Shown here in pieces: positions 8,179-16,839 of a DNA stretch of 48,504 nucleotides; the stretch's first letter is position 1, and every line of letters begins with the position of its first letter. The stretch is from assembly GCA_028818795.1 (NCBI GenBank), contig JAPPND010000011.1, positions 1 to 48,504 on the forward strand, given 5' to 3'. The stretch is from Gammaproteobacteria bacterium (GTDB lineage: Bacteria > Pseudomonadota > Gammaproteobacteria > Pseudomonadales > Azotimanducaceae). The notes below the pieces were generated by a model. The model made no database searches and was not told the DNA's origin. It saw only the letters and a program-made list of their open reading frames with translations. The position numbers and the translations under genes were made by a program.

Positions 8179-9150
8179 CTACCGCAAGGCGAAGGTGCGG
8201 ATTGAAGGATCCGCCGAGGTTGTGCGGGAAGATGGAGCCGCAGTACCGTGGACGCGCTCCTGCATCATCGCCATCGCGGTGATCGTCGCCTGCACCGCAT
8301 CGAGATGGCGGGCCTGGGCGTAGTCGCGGTACAGCGGATCGTTCTGGACGAGCACGCAGTTCTTGCGACGGCCATCCTCGGGACGGTCGCAGCGGAAACG
8401 CACTTCGCGGCCGAAATTGTTGCCGGCGTTGCCGTAGTGCCCGAAGTCCTCCGGATCGTCGCTCAGTTCCCAGAACGCCTCCCAACTCACCGGCAAGCCG
8501 GGAATGGACCCGGTCACGGAGTCGATCGTGCGTTCGGCCGTCTCGACGAGAAGATTCTTGAATCCCACGTCCGTGCTGCGGATAGCGGAGCAATCCTCGC
8601 CGAGCGCCGCGGTCACGCCTTCGGCATCCACCGGAAACCCGTTGAACCGGTCCGCCACGCTGAACCGCCACCACCGGGCGGTGTAGACCGGCACGACATG
8701 CACGGGCGTGGTCGCGTCCTGCACGTAGTTGATGATGCGGCCCAGGTTCGTGAAGCGGCGACTCAGGTCGCGCGCCTCCTCCAATCGCCGCAACGTGTTT
8801 CGATAGTGATTGTGCATCCGGGTATCGAACAGCCACAGGATCTTCGACGAGGACTGGTCGCCCCGGTTGTAGTAGTTCCACCGGAACATGCGCCGCCACC
8901 AAGCCGCATCCGCTTGGTTCGCGTTCGCGATGGCGATGTAGCGCACTTCCAGCGGCGTCAGGGTCGCGAGGTGCGTGTCCTCCGCGCACTGGTTGTACTG
9001 CCGCGCGGCAATGAACGTGAGTTCCTGGTGGATGTCGCCTTCGTAGGCCGCCGGGGAAACCGTCACCAGCACCGCAGCGACAAGGATGGCGCCGGACGTA
9101 CGTCTGACTCGCAATGTAGGCAACCGATCGGATTGAACGCGGGCAACCAT
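8179..9150 (-). CDS. Exported P1 nuclease/zinc phospholipase C-like protein
   Basis: 323 residues. A basic n-region and hydrophobic segment (residues 20-34, AILVAAVLVTVSPAA) form a signal peptide. The mature part is helical and carries scattered His/Asp typical of the S1/P1 nuclease-zinc PLC fold (GDIHQE, IINYVQDATTPVHVVPVY, DFGHYGNAGNNFGRE). The likely role is periplasmic or secreted hydrolysis of phosphodiesters. Assignment rests on motif resemblance rather than a complete zinc-ligand set. The open frame extends to 9513, but ATG 9150 gives the signal peptide; the longer version would run antisense through the adjacent alcohol dehydrogenase gene. The stop lies 6 bp from the LLM start, so the two genes are probably an operon. 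Confidence 0.65.
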   Translation of the reverse strand: MVARVQSDRLPTLRVRRTSGAILVAAVLVTVSPAAYEGDIHQELTFIAARQYNQCAEDTHLATLTPLEVRYIAIANANQADAAWWRRMFRWNYYNRGDQSSSKILWLFDTRMHNHYRNTLRRLEEARDLSRRFTNLGRIINYVQDATTPVHVVPVYTARWWRFSVADRFNGFPVDAEGVTAALGEDCSAIRSTDVGFKNLLVETAERTIDSVTGSIPGLPVSWEAFWELSDDPEDFGHYGNAGNNFGREVRFRCDRPEDGRRKNCVLVQNDPLYRDYAQARHLDAVQATITAMAMMQERVHGTAAPSSRTTSADPSIRTFALR

Positions 9151-9273
9151 GTCACTCCACGAGGGCGAACGCAAGGCAAACGGACGGTAGTGCAGGCGTC
9201 CCAAAGGCGATAGTCGATGCCCCTGGCGGGGGGTACACTCAATCTTCTTTGGCGTCGCAACGAAGAGGTTTCC

Positions 9274-10356
9274 ATGAAGGCCGCAGTCCTGCGCGAAGTG
9301 AACCAGCCGCTCACTATCGAAGAGCTGACCACGGGCGATCCCGGGCTGCGGGAAGTGCTCGTGCGCACCGCAGCGGCCGGCGTATGCCATTCGGACCTGC
9401 ACTTTCAGAACGGTTCCTATCCCTATCCGCTGCCGTCGGTACTCGGCCACGAGTCCGCCGGCGTGGTGGAGGCGGTGGGATCGGACGTGCACTACGTCAA
9501 GCCGGGCGACCACGTCATCACCTGCCTATCGGCGTTCTGCGGGCATTGCGAATACTGTCTGACGGGCCGCATGGTGCTGTGCAGCGAGCCGGAACTGTCG
9601 CGGGACCTCGGCGAACCACCGCGCCTTGCATCGGGTGACGAGACGATCAACCAGTTCCTGCACCTGTCGTCGTTCGCGGAAGAAATGCTCGTACACGAAC
9701 ACGCGCTCGCCAAGATCCGCGACGACATGCCCTTGGATCGCGCGGCGCTGATCGGGTGCGGGGTCACGACCGGCGTCGGTGCGGTGATCCATACGGCGGC
9801 AATCGAGCCGGGTTCCACCGTGGCGGTGATCGGCTGCGGCGGCGTCGGGCTGTCGTGCATCAACGGCGCGGAGATCGCCGGGGCGGGCCGCATCATCGCC
9901 ATCGATACCGTCGCGTCGAAACTCGAACTCGCTCGGACTTTCGGCGCCACCGACGTCGTCAATGCGGCCGAAGAGGATCCCATCGGCATGGTGCGCGAGT
10001 TGACCGGTGGCGGCGTGCACTACTCCTTCGAGGCGATCGGCCTGAAGGCGACCACCGAGCAGGCGTTCAAGATGATCAAGAACGGCGGCACGGCGACGGT
10101 CATCGGCATGATTCCGGTCGGCACCATGGTGGAGATCCACGGCCCCGAGTTCCTGCGCGAGAAGACGTTGCAGGGGTCGAGCATGGGATCCAACCGGTTC
10201 CGGGTCGACATGCCCCGGTTCGTGGACTTCTACCTCGCGGGCAAGCTGCATCTCGACGAGATGATCTCGGGCCGGATCCGCCTCGAAGACGTCAACGATG
10301 CGCTCGCCGCCCTGGAAACCGGGGAGGTCGCCCGCAACGTCATCATGTTCGATTGA
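9274..10356 (+). CDS. Zinc-dependent alcohol dehydrogenase
   Basis: 360-residue medium-chain dehydrogenase, class III/NDMA-type-like. Catalytic zinc ligands are in GVCHSDLH (Cys and His) and the GHESAGVVE motif. The structural zinc site is CGHCEYCLTGRMVLC, with four cysteines. The NAD site is VIGCGGVGLSCINGA followed by IIAIDT, with Asp indicating NAD(H). ATG 9274 has AGAGG upstream; the frame is open from 9217 without support. Substrate unknown. Divergent from the P1 nuclease-like gene. Confidence 0.9.
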   Translation: MKAAVLREVNQPLTIEELTTGDPGLREVLVRTAAAGVCHSDLHFQNGSYPYPLPSVLGHESAGVVEAVGSDVHYVKPGDHVITCLSAFCGHCEYCLTGRMVLCSEPELSRDLGEPPRLASGDETINQFLHLSSFAEEMLVHEHALAKIRDDMPLDRAALIGCGVTTGVGAVIHTAAIEPGSTVAVIGCGGVGLSCINGAEIAGAGRIIAIDTVASKLELARTFGATDVVNAAEEDPIGMVRELTGGGVHYSFEAIGLKATTEQAFKMIKNGGTATVIGMIPVGTMVEIHGPEFLREKTLQGSSMGSNRFRVDMPRFVDFYLAGKLHLDEMISGRIRLEDVNDALAALETGEVARNVIMFD

Positions 10357-10374
10357 TCGCGACGGCCTAGGCAG

Positions 10375-11721
10375 TCAAAAGCTCAGCTCGCCGAAGCGGT
10401 CGCCGCGACTGAGCCGGACGACGGCCCGTTGCACGCCACCTATGCGACGGGCCAGTTCACCGATGTGCCGCGTCGTGACGTTGTTGACGGCCAGTATGGT
10501 ATCCCCCGCTCGAAACCCCGTCTGCCACGCCGGCGAGTCACGGTCGATGCTGCTGACGTAGACCCCCACCGGAACGTCTTCAAGGACCGCGTCCATGAGC
10601 ACGGTGCCTTCCAAGCGCTGATGGATCCGTCCGCCGGCAACGGACCAGTTCCGCTCGATGGACACCGCCAGGCGTATCTGCCGACGATCGCGGATGATCT
10701 CCATTTCGAGTTCGTCCCCGACCATCGTGATGGCTTCCTGCTGACCGTAGTCGGCTGGCCGGTTCATGGCCCGGCCATCGATGCGGGCAAGAACGTCGCC
10801 AGGGCGAATCCCGGCCGAGTCCGCCGCGCTGCCCGGCACGACCTCCGTGACGACGAGGCCCTCCGCCAACGGCAAGCCGTGCAAGTCGGCCAACCTTGGA
10901 TTCAGCGCCGCCACGGTCATGCCGATTCGGCCCCGCTGGACGACGCCGTGTTCGATGAGTTCGCCCATGATTGCCGAGACCAGATCGCTCGGTATCGCGA
11001 ATCCGATGCCGACGTTGCCGCCGGACGGGGCAACGATCGCGGTGTTGATGCCGACCACACGCCCATTCAAGTCGACCAGCGCGCCCCCGGAGTTGCCGGG
11101 ATTGATGGAGGCGTCCGTTTGGATGAAGTTCTCGTAGCCCTCGATGCCGAGTCCGCTTCGGCCCAGCGCGCTGACGATTCCCGAGGTCACGGTCTGCTGC
11201 AGGCCGAACGGGTTGCCGATGGCGACGACGAAGTCCCCGACGCGCAAGTCCTGCGAGTCGGCGAAGGTCAGTTCCGTGAGGTGGTCGGCGTCTATCCTCA
11301 GTACCGCCAGGTCCACGGGAGCGTCGACGCCCACAAGCGTTGCGGGATACTCACGACCATCGGACAGGGCGATGTGGATCTCGTGCGCACCGTCGACGAG
11401 ATGGTGGTTGGTCACGATGTAGCCCGACCTTGCATCGACAACGACGCCCGAGCCGGCGCTCTGCGCCCGGCGCCTTTGCCGTGGTTGGGCGGGATAGCGG
11501 AAGAAGCGGCGGAAAAAGGGGTCGCGCATCAGCGGGCTGTCGTACGTGCGCACCCGCGCGAAGGTCGCCACGTTCACGACACCCGCCGTCGTGCGTTCCA
11601 GCATCGGCGCGAGACTTGGCAGTTCCTGCCCATCGACGGCTTCCGGCAATGCGGCATGAGTCGCGCAGACCAACAGGATTGGCGCAAGGGCCGTCAACGT
11701 CTTCATCGTGGCGCGGTCCAT
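10375..11721 (-). CDS. Do/DegP-family periplasmic serine protease
   Basis: 448 residues. Signal peptide (about 6-24), trypsin-like domain with His107 (TNHHLV), Asp137 (PVDLAVL) and Ser211 (PGNSGGAL), then two PDZ domains (about 265-350 and 370-440). It is a periplasmic quality-control protease/chaperone, usually induced by envelope stress. The active-site loop segment QTDASINPGNSGG is intact. The start may be ATG 11721 or ATG 11706. It is convergent with the alcohol dehydrogenase gene (18-bp gap). Whether it is DegP, DegQ or MucD-like cannot be settled here. Confidence 0.9.
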   Translation of the reverse strand: MDRATMKTLTALAPILLVCATHAALPEAVDGQELPSLAPMLERTTAGVVNVATFARVRTYDSPLMRDPFFRRFFRYPAQPRQRRRAQSAGSGVVVDARSGYIVTNHHLVDGAHEIHIALSDGREYPATLVGVDAPVDLAVLRIDADHLTELTFADSQDLRVGDFVVAIGNPFGLQQTVTSGIVSALGRSGLGIEGYENFIQTDASINPGNSGGALVDLNGRVVGINTAIVAPSGGNVGIGFAIPSDLVSAIMGELIEHGVVQRGRIGMTVAALNPRLADLHGLPLAEGLVVTEVVPGSAADSAGIRPGDVLARIDGRAMNRPADYGQQEAITMVGDELEMEIIRDRRQIRLAVSIERNWSVAGGRIHQRLEGTVLMDAVLEDVPVGVYVSSIDRDSPAWQTGFRAGDTILAVNNVTTRHIGELARRIGGVQRAVVRLSRGDRFGELSF

Positions 11722-11783
11722 CCTGTCTCATGCGAGTTACCACCCCGGGGGCGGGGCCGCCGACGTGCAGGGAACAACGGACC

Positions 11784-11808
11784 GTAGGGGACGGGCTTGT
11801 CCCGTCCC
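11784..11808 (+). repeat. Dispersed palindromic repeat, copy 2
   Basis: GTAGGGGACGGGCTTGTC followed by CCGTCCC, preceded by the conserved flank GTGCAGGGAACAACGGACC (from about 11765). The same flank precedes the copy at 39274 and, inverted, the copy at 36738, so the mobile unit is longer than the core. It sits between degP and the tRNA gene. Confidence 0.85.
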
Positions 11809-11838
11809 GTTTCCAAGGGGAGCCGGTACATCAGGCAC

Positions 11839-11877
11839 GGGCGACCGCGCGCCCTGACGGGCGCGATAGGGTCGCCC
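11839..11877 (+). repeat. Long imperfect hairpin beside tRNA-Gly
   Basis: GGGCGACC GCGCGCCC (11839-11854) pairs with GGGCGCG (11859-11865) and GGTCGCCC (11870-11877). The inner part resembles GGCGCGCCCTACGGGCGCGA at 39395-39414, so this is a second palindromic repeat class. It lies 30 bp downstream of copy 2 of the GTAGGGG repeat and 44 bp from the tRNA 3-prime end. Confidence 0.6.
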
Positions 11878-11920
11878 CTACGGTTTCTTGTCATTCTCTT
11901 TCAAATCGACAAGGGCGTAC

Positions 11921-11995
11921 TGGAGCGGGCGATGGGAGTCGAACCCACGTCTCCAGCTTGGGAAGCTAGGGTAATAACCGTTATACGACGCCCGC
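11921..11995 (-). tRNA. tRNA-Gly (anticodon CCC)
   Basis: Read on the minus strand: acceptor GCGGGCG (11995-11989) pairs with CGCCCGC (11931-11925), U discriminator, and CCA encoded at 11923-11921. The anticodon stem CTAGC/GCTGG encloses the loop TTCCCAA, giving anticodon CCC for the GGG codon. The T-arm carries GTTCGACTC. A terminal U73 is usual for bacterial tRNA-Gly. Its presence rules out the long N-terminal frame that runs across it into the serine hydrolase gene. Confidence 0.95.
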
Positions 11996-12072
11996 GCGCA
12001 CGGAATTATGGCACAGTGTCCCAAAGCCAACGGTGCCGAGTAAGGGTGCCGTCCGAATACGGGAGGGGAATC

Positions 12073-13374
12073 ATGAATCGGCACTCGCTGAACGGCACAT
12101 TCGTCCGGCACGCAATCCTGCTGGCCGTTGGTCTCGCGCTATCCATCGGGGCCTACGCCGGCGAGCGGGACCTCGCCATCGTCGAGCCCGCCGCGGCGGG
12201 GATGAGCGCCGAGGGCCTTGGCGAACTGAGCGCCGCCATGCAGGGGTTCGTCGACCGGGGCGAATTGGCCGGCGTGGTCACCGTCGTCGCACGCCACGGC
12301 AAGATCGCGCATTTCGAAACCTACGGCATGCAGGACATCGCGAGCGGCGTGCCCATGGCCAAGGACACGATCTTCCGCATCTACTCGATGACCAAGCCGA
12401 TAGCCGGCGTGGCACTTATGACATTCTACGAGGAAGGCCGCTTCGAGCTTGACGATCCCGTCGCGAAGTTCATCCCCGAGTTCGCGGATCTCAAGGTGGC
12501 CAAGGCGCCGGGTCCCGACGGGCAACCCGTCGTCGAGGACGCGAACCACCCGATGACCATCCGCGAACTGGTGAGCCACACCGCCGGACTGACCTACGGC
12601 TTCTTCTCCCGCTCCCAGGTCGACACCCTGTATATGCAGGCCAACGTTCTCGACCGCAACTCGACCTTGAAGGACATGGTCGGGAAACTGGGCGGCATTC
12701 CGCTCCGCCAGCAACCTGGCTCCGCCTGGCACTACAGCGTCGCCGTGGACGTGCAGGGCTATCTTGTCGAAGTCCTCGCGGGCAAACCCTTCGACGAGGT
12801 ACTCAAGGAGCGCATCTTCGATCCGCTCGGCATGAAGGACACCGGGTTCTGGATCAAGCCCGACGACGAAGCGCGGACGGCCACCATGTACCAGCAACGC
12901 CGCGGCGACGAACTCGCACCCAATCCCTCCCGGGAGTACTTCACCAAGCCGGCGTTCTTCTCCGGCGGCGGCGGGCTGGTGTCCACCGCGATGGACTACA
13001 CGCGTTTCTCGGAGATGATGCTGAACGGCGGCGAACTCGAGGGCGTGCGGATCCTGAAGCCAGAAACCGTCGAGCTGATGCACACCAACCAGCTACCGGA
13101 CGGCATCGACTTCATCAATCCCATGATCGGCAACCCCGGCAATACGTTTGGAATCGACGTGGCCATCGTGGCCGAACCGGACGGCGAGTCGGACCATCCA
13201 CTGGCCAAGGGCGAGTACTGGTGGTACGGCGCGGGCGGAACCTGGTTCGGGATCAACCCGGTGCAGGATCTCATCGTGGTCGGAATGATCCAGAAGTTCG
13301 GCGTCCCGGGCCCGAAAGAGGTCCGGGTGACGAGCAAGCGGTTGGCCTACGAGGCGATCATCGACCCCGGCTGA
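12073..13374 (+). CDS. Serine hydrolase, class C beta-lactamase/esterase EstB family
   Basis: 433 residues with a signal peptide (about 10-29). The nucleophile motif SMTK gives Ser105 and Lys108. The second motif is HYSVAVD (Tyr-Ser-Val), the variant common in EstB-type esterases instead of Tyr-x-Asn. The third motif is in WYGAGGTWF. Together these favour an esterase or D-amino-acid/peptide hydrolase over an antibiotic-hydrolysing enzyme. ATG 12073 follows GGAGG at 12062-12066. The stop is 2 bp before the next ATG, so it is co-transcribed with the carboxylesterase. Confidence 0.88.
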   Translation: MNRHSLNGTFVRHAILLAVGLALSIGAYAGERDLAIVEPAAAGMSAEGLGELSAAMQGFVDRGELAGVVTVVARHGKIAHFETYGMQDIASGVPMAKDTIFRIYSMTKPIAGVALMTFYEEGRFELDDPVAKFIPEFADLKVAKAPGPDGQPVVEDANHPMTIRELVSHTAGLTYGFFSRSQVDTLYMQANVLDRNSTLKDMVGKLGGIPLRQQPGSAWHYSVAVDVQGYLVEVLAGKPFDEVLKERIFDPLGMKDTGFWIKPDDEARTATMYQQRRGDELAPNPSREYFTKPAFFSGGGGLVSTAMDYTRFSEMMLNGGELEGVRILKPETVELMHTNQLPDGIDFINPMIGNPGNTFGIDVAIVAEPDGESDHPLAKGEYWWYGAGGTWFGINPVQDLIVVGMIQKFGVPGPKEVRVTSKRLAYEAIIDPG

Positions 13375-13376
13375 GC

Positions 13377-14897
13377 ATGGCCTGGCGGTCCATGCGGTTC
13401 GCCCTGGCGGCGATCGTCGGAAGCGCTGTCGTCTGGAGTGCCGAACACCCGAACTACGTGGGTACGCCGGTGCTCGCCAAAACAGGCACCGAGGTGCTGC
13501 GCTTCAGCGGCATTCGCTTCGCACAGGCACCCGTCGGCGATTGGCGGTGGCGGCCACCACGACCCGCAGACCCGTCCACGGACGGTCCCATCGACGCGAC
13601 CCGATGGCCCCCGGCCTGCATGCAGGACGAAGGCAACGTCGAGTGGTACGAAGGAGTCGCCGCGGCATTCGGACAGCCGGCCGAGGTTGCGCCGTCGCGA
13701 CCCGACACGGCCGAGGACTGTCTGTTCCTGAACGTCTGGACACCCGCTATCGACGGGCAACTGCCCGTGATGGTGTGGATCCACGGCGGCGCCAACGTGA
13801 ACGGCTGGTCCTACGAGCCAAACTACCGGGGGCGGGAGTTGGCGGCCATGGGCGCGGTGGTCGTCTCGATCCAGTATCGGCTCGGCGTATTCGGTTTCCT
13901 TGCCCACCCGTCGCTCTCTGCCGAGTCGCCCAATGCGTCGTCGGGGAACTACGGAATCCTCGACCAGATCGAGGCATTGCGCTGGATCCGCTCCAATATC
14001 CATCGGTTCGGGGGCGACCCCGGCAACGTAACCGTGTTCGGCGAATCCGCCGGCGCCGGCGACATCGCCTACCTGCTGCTTTCGCCTCTCGCGCGGGGTC
14101 TCTTCCACCGGGCCATCTCCCAAAGCGGCGGCTGGCCTGCGGACCAGCGCCGAACGCTCGCGGACAACGAAGCCCAAGGCGTGGATTTCCTACGGCGCGC
14201 CGAAACGGCGGACATCGACGAACTACGTCGCCTGCCGGCCGAGGCGCTGCTCGCCGCCGCCAAGGAACACTTCAAGCGCGACTACGACGATCCGCCGGTG
14301 GACGGCTGGCTGCTTCCGGCGCCGCCCGCCGACCTTCTCGCCCGCAAGGCGTTCGAACCACGGCCGGTGATACTCGGCTTCAACGCCGATGAGATGTTGA
14401 TGTACGTCGGCAAGCCAACACCCGAAAGCTGGCGGCAGGCGCTCGCGAAACTACCGAACGCGGCTCTGGTCGATGGCCTCCTGGGCGAAGTGCCGATACC
14501 GCAACGACTCGATGAACTGGAGTCCGCGACGCAGTTCACCTGCCCGAGCATCGCGCTGGCCAACGGCTTCGCGACGCGCGGTGCTCCCACCTATGTGTAC
14601 CGTTTCGACCGGATACGCGCGGGCGGTCACGGCATTGGTGCCTACCACGGTGCCGAGATTCCGTACGTGTTCGACACCCACGACGCCTGGCTGCCGACGG
14701 ACGCCATCGACCGCGACCTCACGCGGCGCATGATGGGCTATTGGCAGAGCTTCGCCGCCACCGGCGACCCCAACCACGACGACGCCTCTGTCTGGCCGCG
14801 CTGGAACGACGACGCCCGCCGGGTCCTGGCGTTGGCCGACGGAATCCGGTCAGAGGAGTTCGACGACCGTCTTTGCTCCGTGCTCGCGAGTCACTAG
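13377..14897 (+). CDS. Type B carboxylesterase
   Basis: 506-residue alpha/beta hydrolase. The signal peptide spans about 1-22. Family marks are RFAQAPVGDWRWRPP, EDCLFLNVWTP, the oxyanion segment VWIHGGANVNG, the nucleophile elbow FGESAGAGD, an acidic residue in FNADEM, and the catalytic His in GAYHGAEIPYVF. Likely periplasmic or secreted ester hydrolysis. It begins 2 bp after the serine hydrolase stop; the two exported esterase-like enzymes probably form an operon. Confidence 0.9.
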   Translation: MAWRSMRFALAAIVGSAVVWSAEHPNYVGTPVLAKTGTEVLRFSGIRFAQAPVGDWRWRPPRPADPSTDGPIDATRWPPACMQDEGNVEWYEGVAAAFGQPAEVAPSRPDTAEDCLFLNVWTPAIDGQLPVMVWIHGGANVNGWSYEPNYRGRELAAMGAVVVSIQYRLGVFGFLAHPSLSAESPNASSGNYGILDQIEALRWIRSNIHRFGGDPGNVTVFGESAGAGDIAYLLLSPLARGLFHRAISQSGGWPADQRRTLADNEAQGVDFLRRAETADIDELRRLPAEALLAAAKEHFKRDYDDPPVDGWLLPAPPADLLARKAFEPRPVILGFNADEMLMYVGKPTPESWRQALAKLPNAALVDGLLGEVPIPQRLDELESATQFTCPSIALANGFATRGAPTYVYRFDRIRAGGHGIGAYHGAEIPYVFDTHDAWLPTDAIDRDLTRRMMGYWQSFAATGDPNHDDASVWPRWNDDARRVLALADGIRSEEFDDRLCSVLASH

Positions 14898-14903
14898 CGC
14901 GTC

Positions 14904-15245
14904 TCAGACAGACGAGCCGTAGGGGACGGGCTTGTCCCGTCCCGAGCGAATCCGCCGTTGCGTGCGGCGCGGACGGGAACAAGCCCCGCCCCTACGGGCC
15001 CGTGCACGCGCGAGATCGTAGGCAACCTGTCTGCGCATCCAGAACTCGGCGTTGCTCCAACCTTGCCTCTCGAACGCCAATGCCATCTCCGGCGAAATAG
15101 CGGCACGACCATTCAGCAATCTCGACAATGCCGGCCGCGAACAACCGAGTCGTTGCGCCGCTTCCGTGACCGTTATTCCGCTCGCTTCGATGCACTCCGC
15201 CCGGACTGTCTCACCAGGGTGTGGGGGATTGGCCATTGCGCTCAT
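14904..15245 (-). CDS. higA: HigA-family antitoxin with repeat-derived tail
   Basis: 113-residue helix-turn-helix antitoxin: HPGETVRAECIEASGITVTEAAQRLG, then CSRPALSRLLNGRAAISPEMALAFE is the HigA/XRE core, and WMRRQVAYDLARA the usual end. The remaining 25-30 residues (RRIRSGRDKPVPYG and so on) are translated from the inverted repeat pair at 14919-14997 and are not part of the family. ATG 15245 has AGGAG 7 bases upstream; ATG 15236 is the alternative. It lies 10 bp downstream of higB, the usual toxin-first order, and is expected to autorepress the operon. Confidence 0.88.
   Translation of the reverse strand: MSAMANPPHPGETVRAECIEASGITVTEAAQRLGCSRPALSRLLNGRAAISPEMALAFERQGWSNAEFWMRRQVAYDLARARARRGGACSRPRRTQRRIRSGRDKPVPYGSSV
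14919..14997 (+). repeat. Inverted pair of dispersed repeats (copies 3 and 4)
   Basis: A forward copy GTAGGGGACGGGCTTGTC(CCGTCCC) at 14919-14943 faces a diverged inverted copy (GGACGGGAACAAGCCCCGCC, then CCTACGG) at 14971-14997, separated by 27 bp. Together they could form a large cruciform. The pair lies inside the 3-prime end of higA and supplies its C-terminal codons. Confidence 0.85.
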
Positions 15246-15255
15246 GTTGTGGCTC

Positions 15256-15528
15256 CTAGTGGTAGTCGACAAAGTCGACATCGACCGGTTCACCGCCCTC
15301 GAATCGGAACACGATGCGCCAATTGGCGCTGACACGGATGCTCCATTGGCCTTGCCGCGTCCCCTTCAACGGGTGGAGTCGGTAGCCCGGTACGCCGAGG
15401 TCTCGCGGTCGCGCGGCGACATCGAGGTCGGCCAAGATCCTACGGATTCGCGGGACAAGGTCTTGCGGTAGGCCAAACGAACGATCCGTCTGGTAGAGAG
15501 ACCGCAACCCCTTGTGCGCGAATCTCAT
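15256..15528 (-). CDS. higB: HigB/RelE-type toxin
   Basis: 90 residues, RelE/ParE superfamily: FAHKGLRSLYQTD, a central helical pair, then GYRLHPLKGTRQGQWSIRVSANWRIVFRFEGG and DVDFVDYH. This C-terminal strand set is typical of HigB mRNA interferases that cleave translated mRNA at the ribosome. The length is normal and the gene appears intact. ATG 15528; the stop lies 10 bp before higA. The frame is open upstream to 16833 only as a high-GC shadow. Confidence 0.9.
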   Translation of the reverse strand: MRFAHKGLRSLYQTDRSFGLPQDLVPRIRRILADLDVAARPRDLGVPGYRLHPLKGTRQGQWSIRVSANWRIVFRFEGGEPVDVDFVDYH

Positions 15529-15641
15529 TGGGCACGATTGTAACGTGTCGCGGCACGGCGGGAAATCGAGACCATCACAACTGCGCAGAACTTGGGCGTG
15601 CCGATTGGTCGCGGTCCCTGGTGTTACGTGCTGCGACGGGT

Positions 15642-16061
15642 CTAAACGGGTATTCCGCCCGGAGCATCCCAAGGGGGCGAGCCGTCGTAGACCACGATCG
15701 GTGCGATGACCGGTGGCTGCATCGGTGCACCGAACACCTTTCGCCGGTGTATCTCGCGATGCAACGATGCCGCGTGCCGACCAAGACGCTCGCCGACGTC
15801 CTGAATGACCTCCGAGGCGAACTTGATGATCAGGATGATGTGCGTTGGCCCATCTGGATCGTCGTTGGTCTCGGCTAGAAATGGAATGCTCCAGACCATG
15901 TCGGCGTAGCGCGGGCCGTCGGGGACCCAATCGTCGGGAATGCGCGTCATGTGGTCGTAGTCCAGATTGTCGACCTCCGGACTGTTGCGCATGATGAAGC
16001 CACGCACCAGGTCCTTGACCATCGGCGGAAACGCGAACAGCGGCAAGTAGGGATGTGACAT
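15642..16061 (-). pseudogene. Truncated Rpn/PD-(D/E)XK nuclease (transposase_31) fragment
   Basis: 139 residues matching the N-terminal part of the Rpn recombination-promoting nuclease family. HPYLPLFAFPPMVKDLVRGFI is the family N-terminus and PPVIAPIVVYDGSPPWDAP the mid-protein strand. The usual protein is about 300 residues, so the C-terminal half is missing, and the nuclease core between these blocks is shortened and altered (HIILIIKFASE replaces the conserved LIEFQS-type strand). ATG 16061 has a GGAG site upstream. The 113 bp between its stop and higB contain no recognisable continuation. Confidence 0.7.
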
Positions 16062-16318
16062 CGATAGCTCCACGGGTTTTGACCGCCGTGAAGTTAGCGG
16101 TGGACCAGGAGCTTCGGTATCGGCGTTTTGCTCGTTTTTGCGTAGGAAATTCCCTCCAATCGCTGTGCGAGATTTGCCACGGTGCGAGACTCCCCACGTT
16201 TGGTCGCACCATCCCACTGTGATATCGCGGCAATGTCCGGCGTACGCCTGCGCCGAATCTGCCGCACGACCTTCGTGCTCTACCGGGGCTCGTTCGGCCC
16301 AGAGTCCGTTCGAACCGG
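16062..16318 (+). other. Intergenic region, possible antitoxin remnant position
   Basis: Between the divergent Rpn fragment and the PIN gene. An antitoxin gene would be expected immediately upstream of the PIN toxin, but I see no ribbon-helix-helix or AbrB-like reading in any forward frame. No promoter or repeat could be supported. Confidence 0.4.
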
Positions 16319-16327
16319 GTCGCTGTC

Positions 16328-16729
16328 TTTCTAGATTGCATCATCTCGGAATCGATGCGTGTCGAACCCGACCTCCGCGTGATCGACTGGATGGACCGGC
16401 AACGCGCTTCCCGTCTGTTCCTGTCCGCAATCAGCGTGGACGAGATCGTCTTCGGCATCGAGACCCTGCCCGCTGGCCGGCGAAAGAACCATCTGGCGCG
16501 CACGTTCTCGGGTATCGCCGATGCCTTCGATGGACGGATTGCGGATTTCGATGCCAATGCGGCCCGGGAGAGCGCCAGGTTCCGCGCACACCGGCGGCTC
16601 AACGGACGACCCATGAGCTTGGCGGACTCGCAAATCGCGGGAATCGCGAAGTCGAACGGTCTGTCGCTGGCCACCCTCAACGCCCGGGACTTCGAAGCCA
16701 TCGACCTATCCGTGGTCGAGCCGTTCTGA
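16328..16729 (+). pseudogene. PIN-domain (VapC/FitB-type) toxin with lost start
   Basis: The reading frame from TTT 16328 gives FLDCIISESMRVEPDLRV and continues to the stop at 16729. It matches FitB/VapC toxins, which normally begin M-x-LDTNVISE. Here one residue of that motif is missing and the expected start codon reads GTC, so the first usable ATG is 16355, which removes the first catalytic Asp. Later acidic residues are present: VDEIVFG, the MSLADSQIAGIA motif (Asp) and LNARDFE. No antitoxin precedes it. Probably inactive. Confidence 0.65.
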
Positions 16730-16839
16730 ATCAGTCTGCCCGAGCGCGTGCGCTCGTCCCTTCGGCGGGCCGCGTCTCCGTAGCCGGGGGCAGTGCTAGT
16801 CCGCAGTACTGATCGGCGGGCATCTGCTGTCACGCGGCG

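Noticed and set aside
8179-9513. Long 444-residue version of the P1 nuclease-like protein
   Set aside because: The first 121 residues overlap the alcohol dehydrogenase gene in antisense; the signal peptide starts at ATG 9150.
11797-12072. N-terminal extension of the serine hydrolase
   Set aside because: It would cross the tRNA-Gly gene; ATG 12073 has a good ribosome site and a signal peptide.
15529-16833. 435-residue extension ahead of HigB
   Set aside because: Runs in another frame of the Rpn fragment and antisense to the PIN gene; HigB has the family length from ATG 15528.
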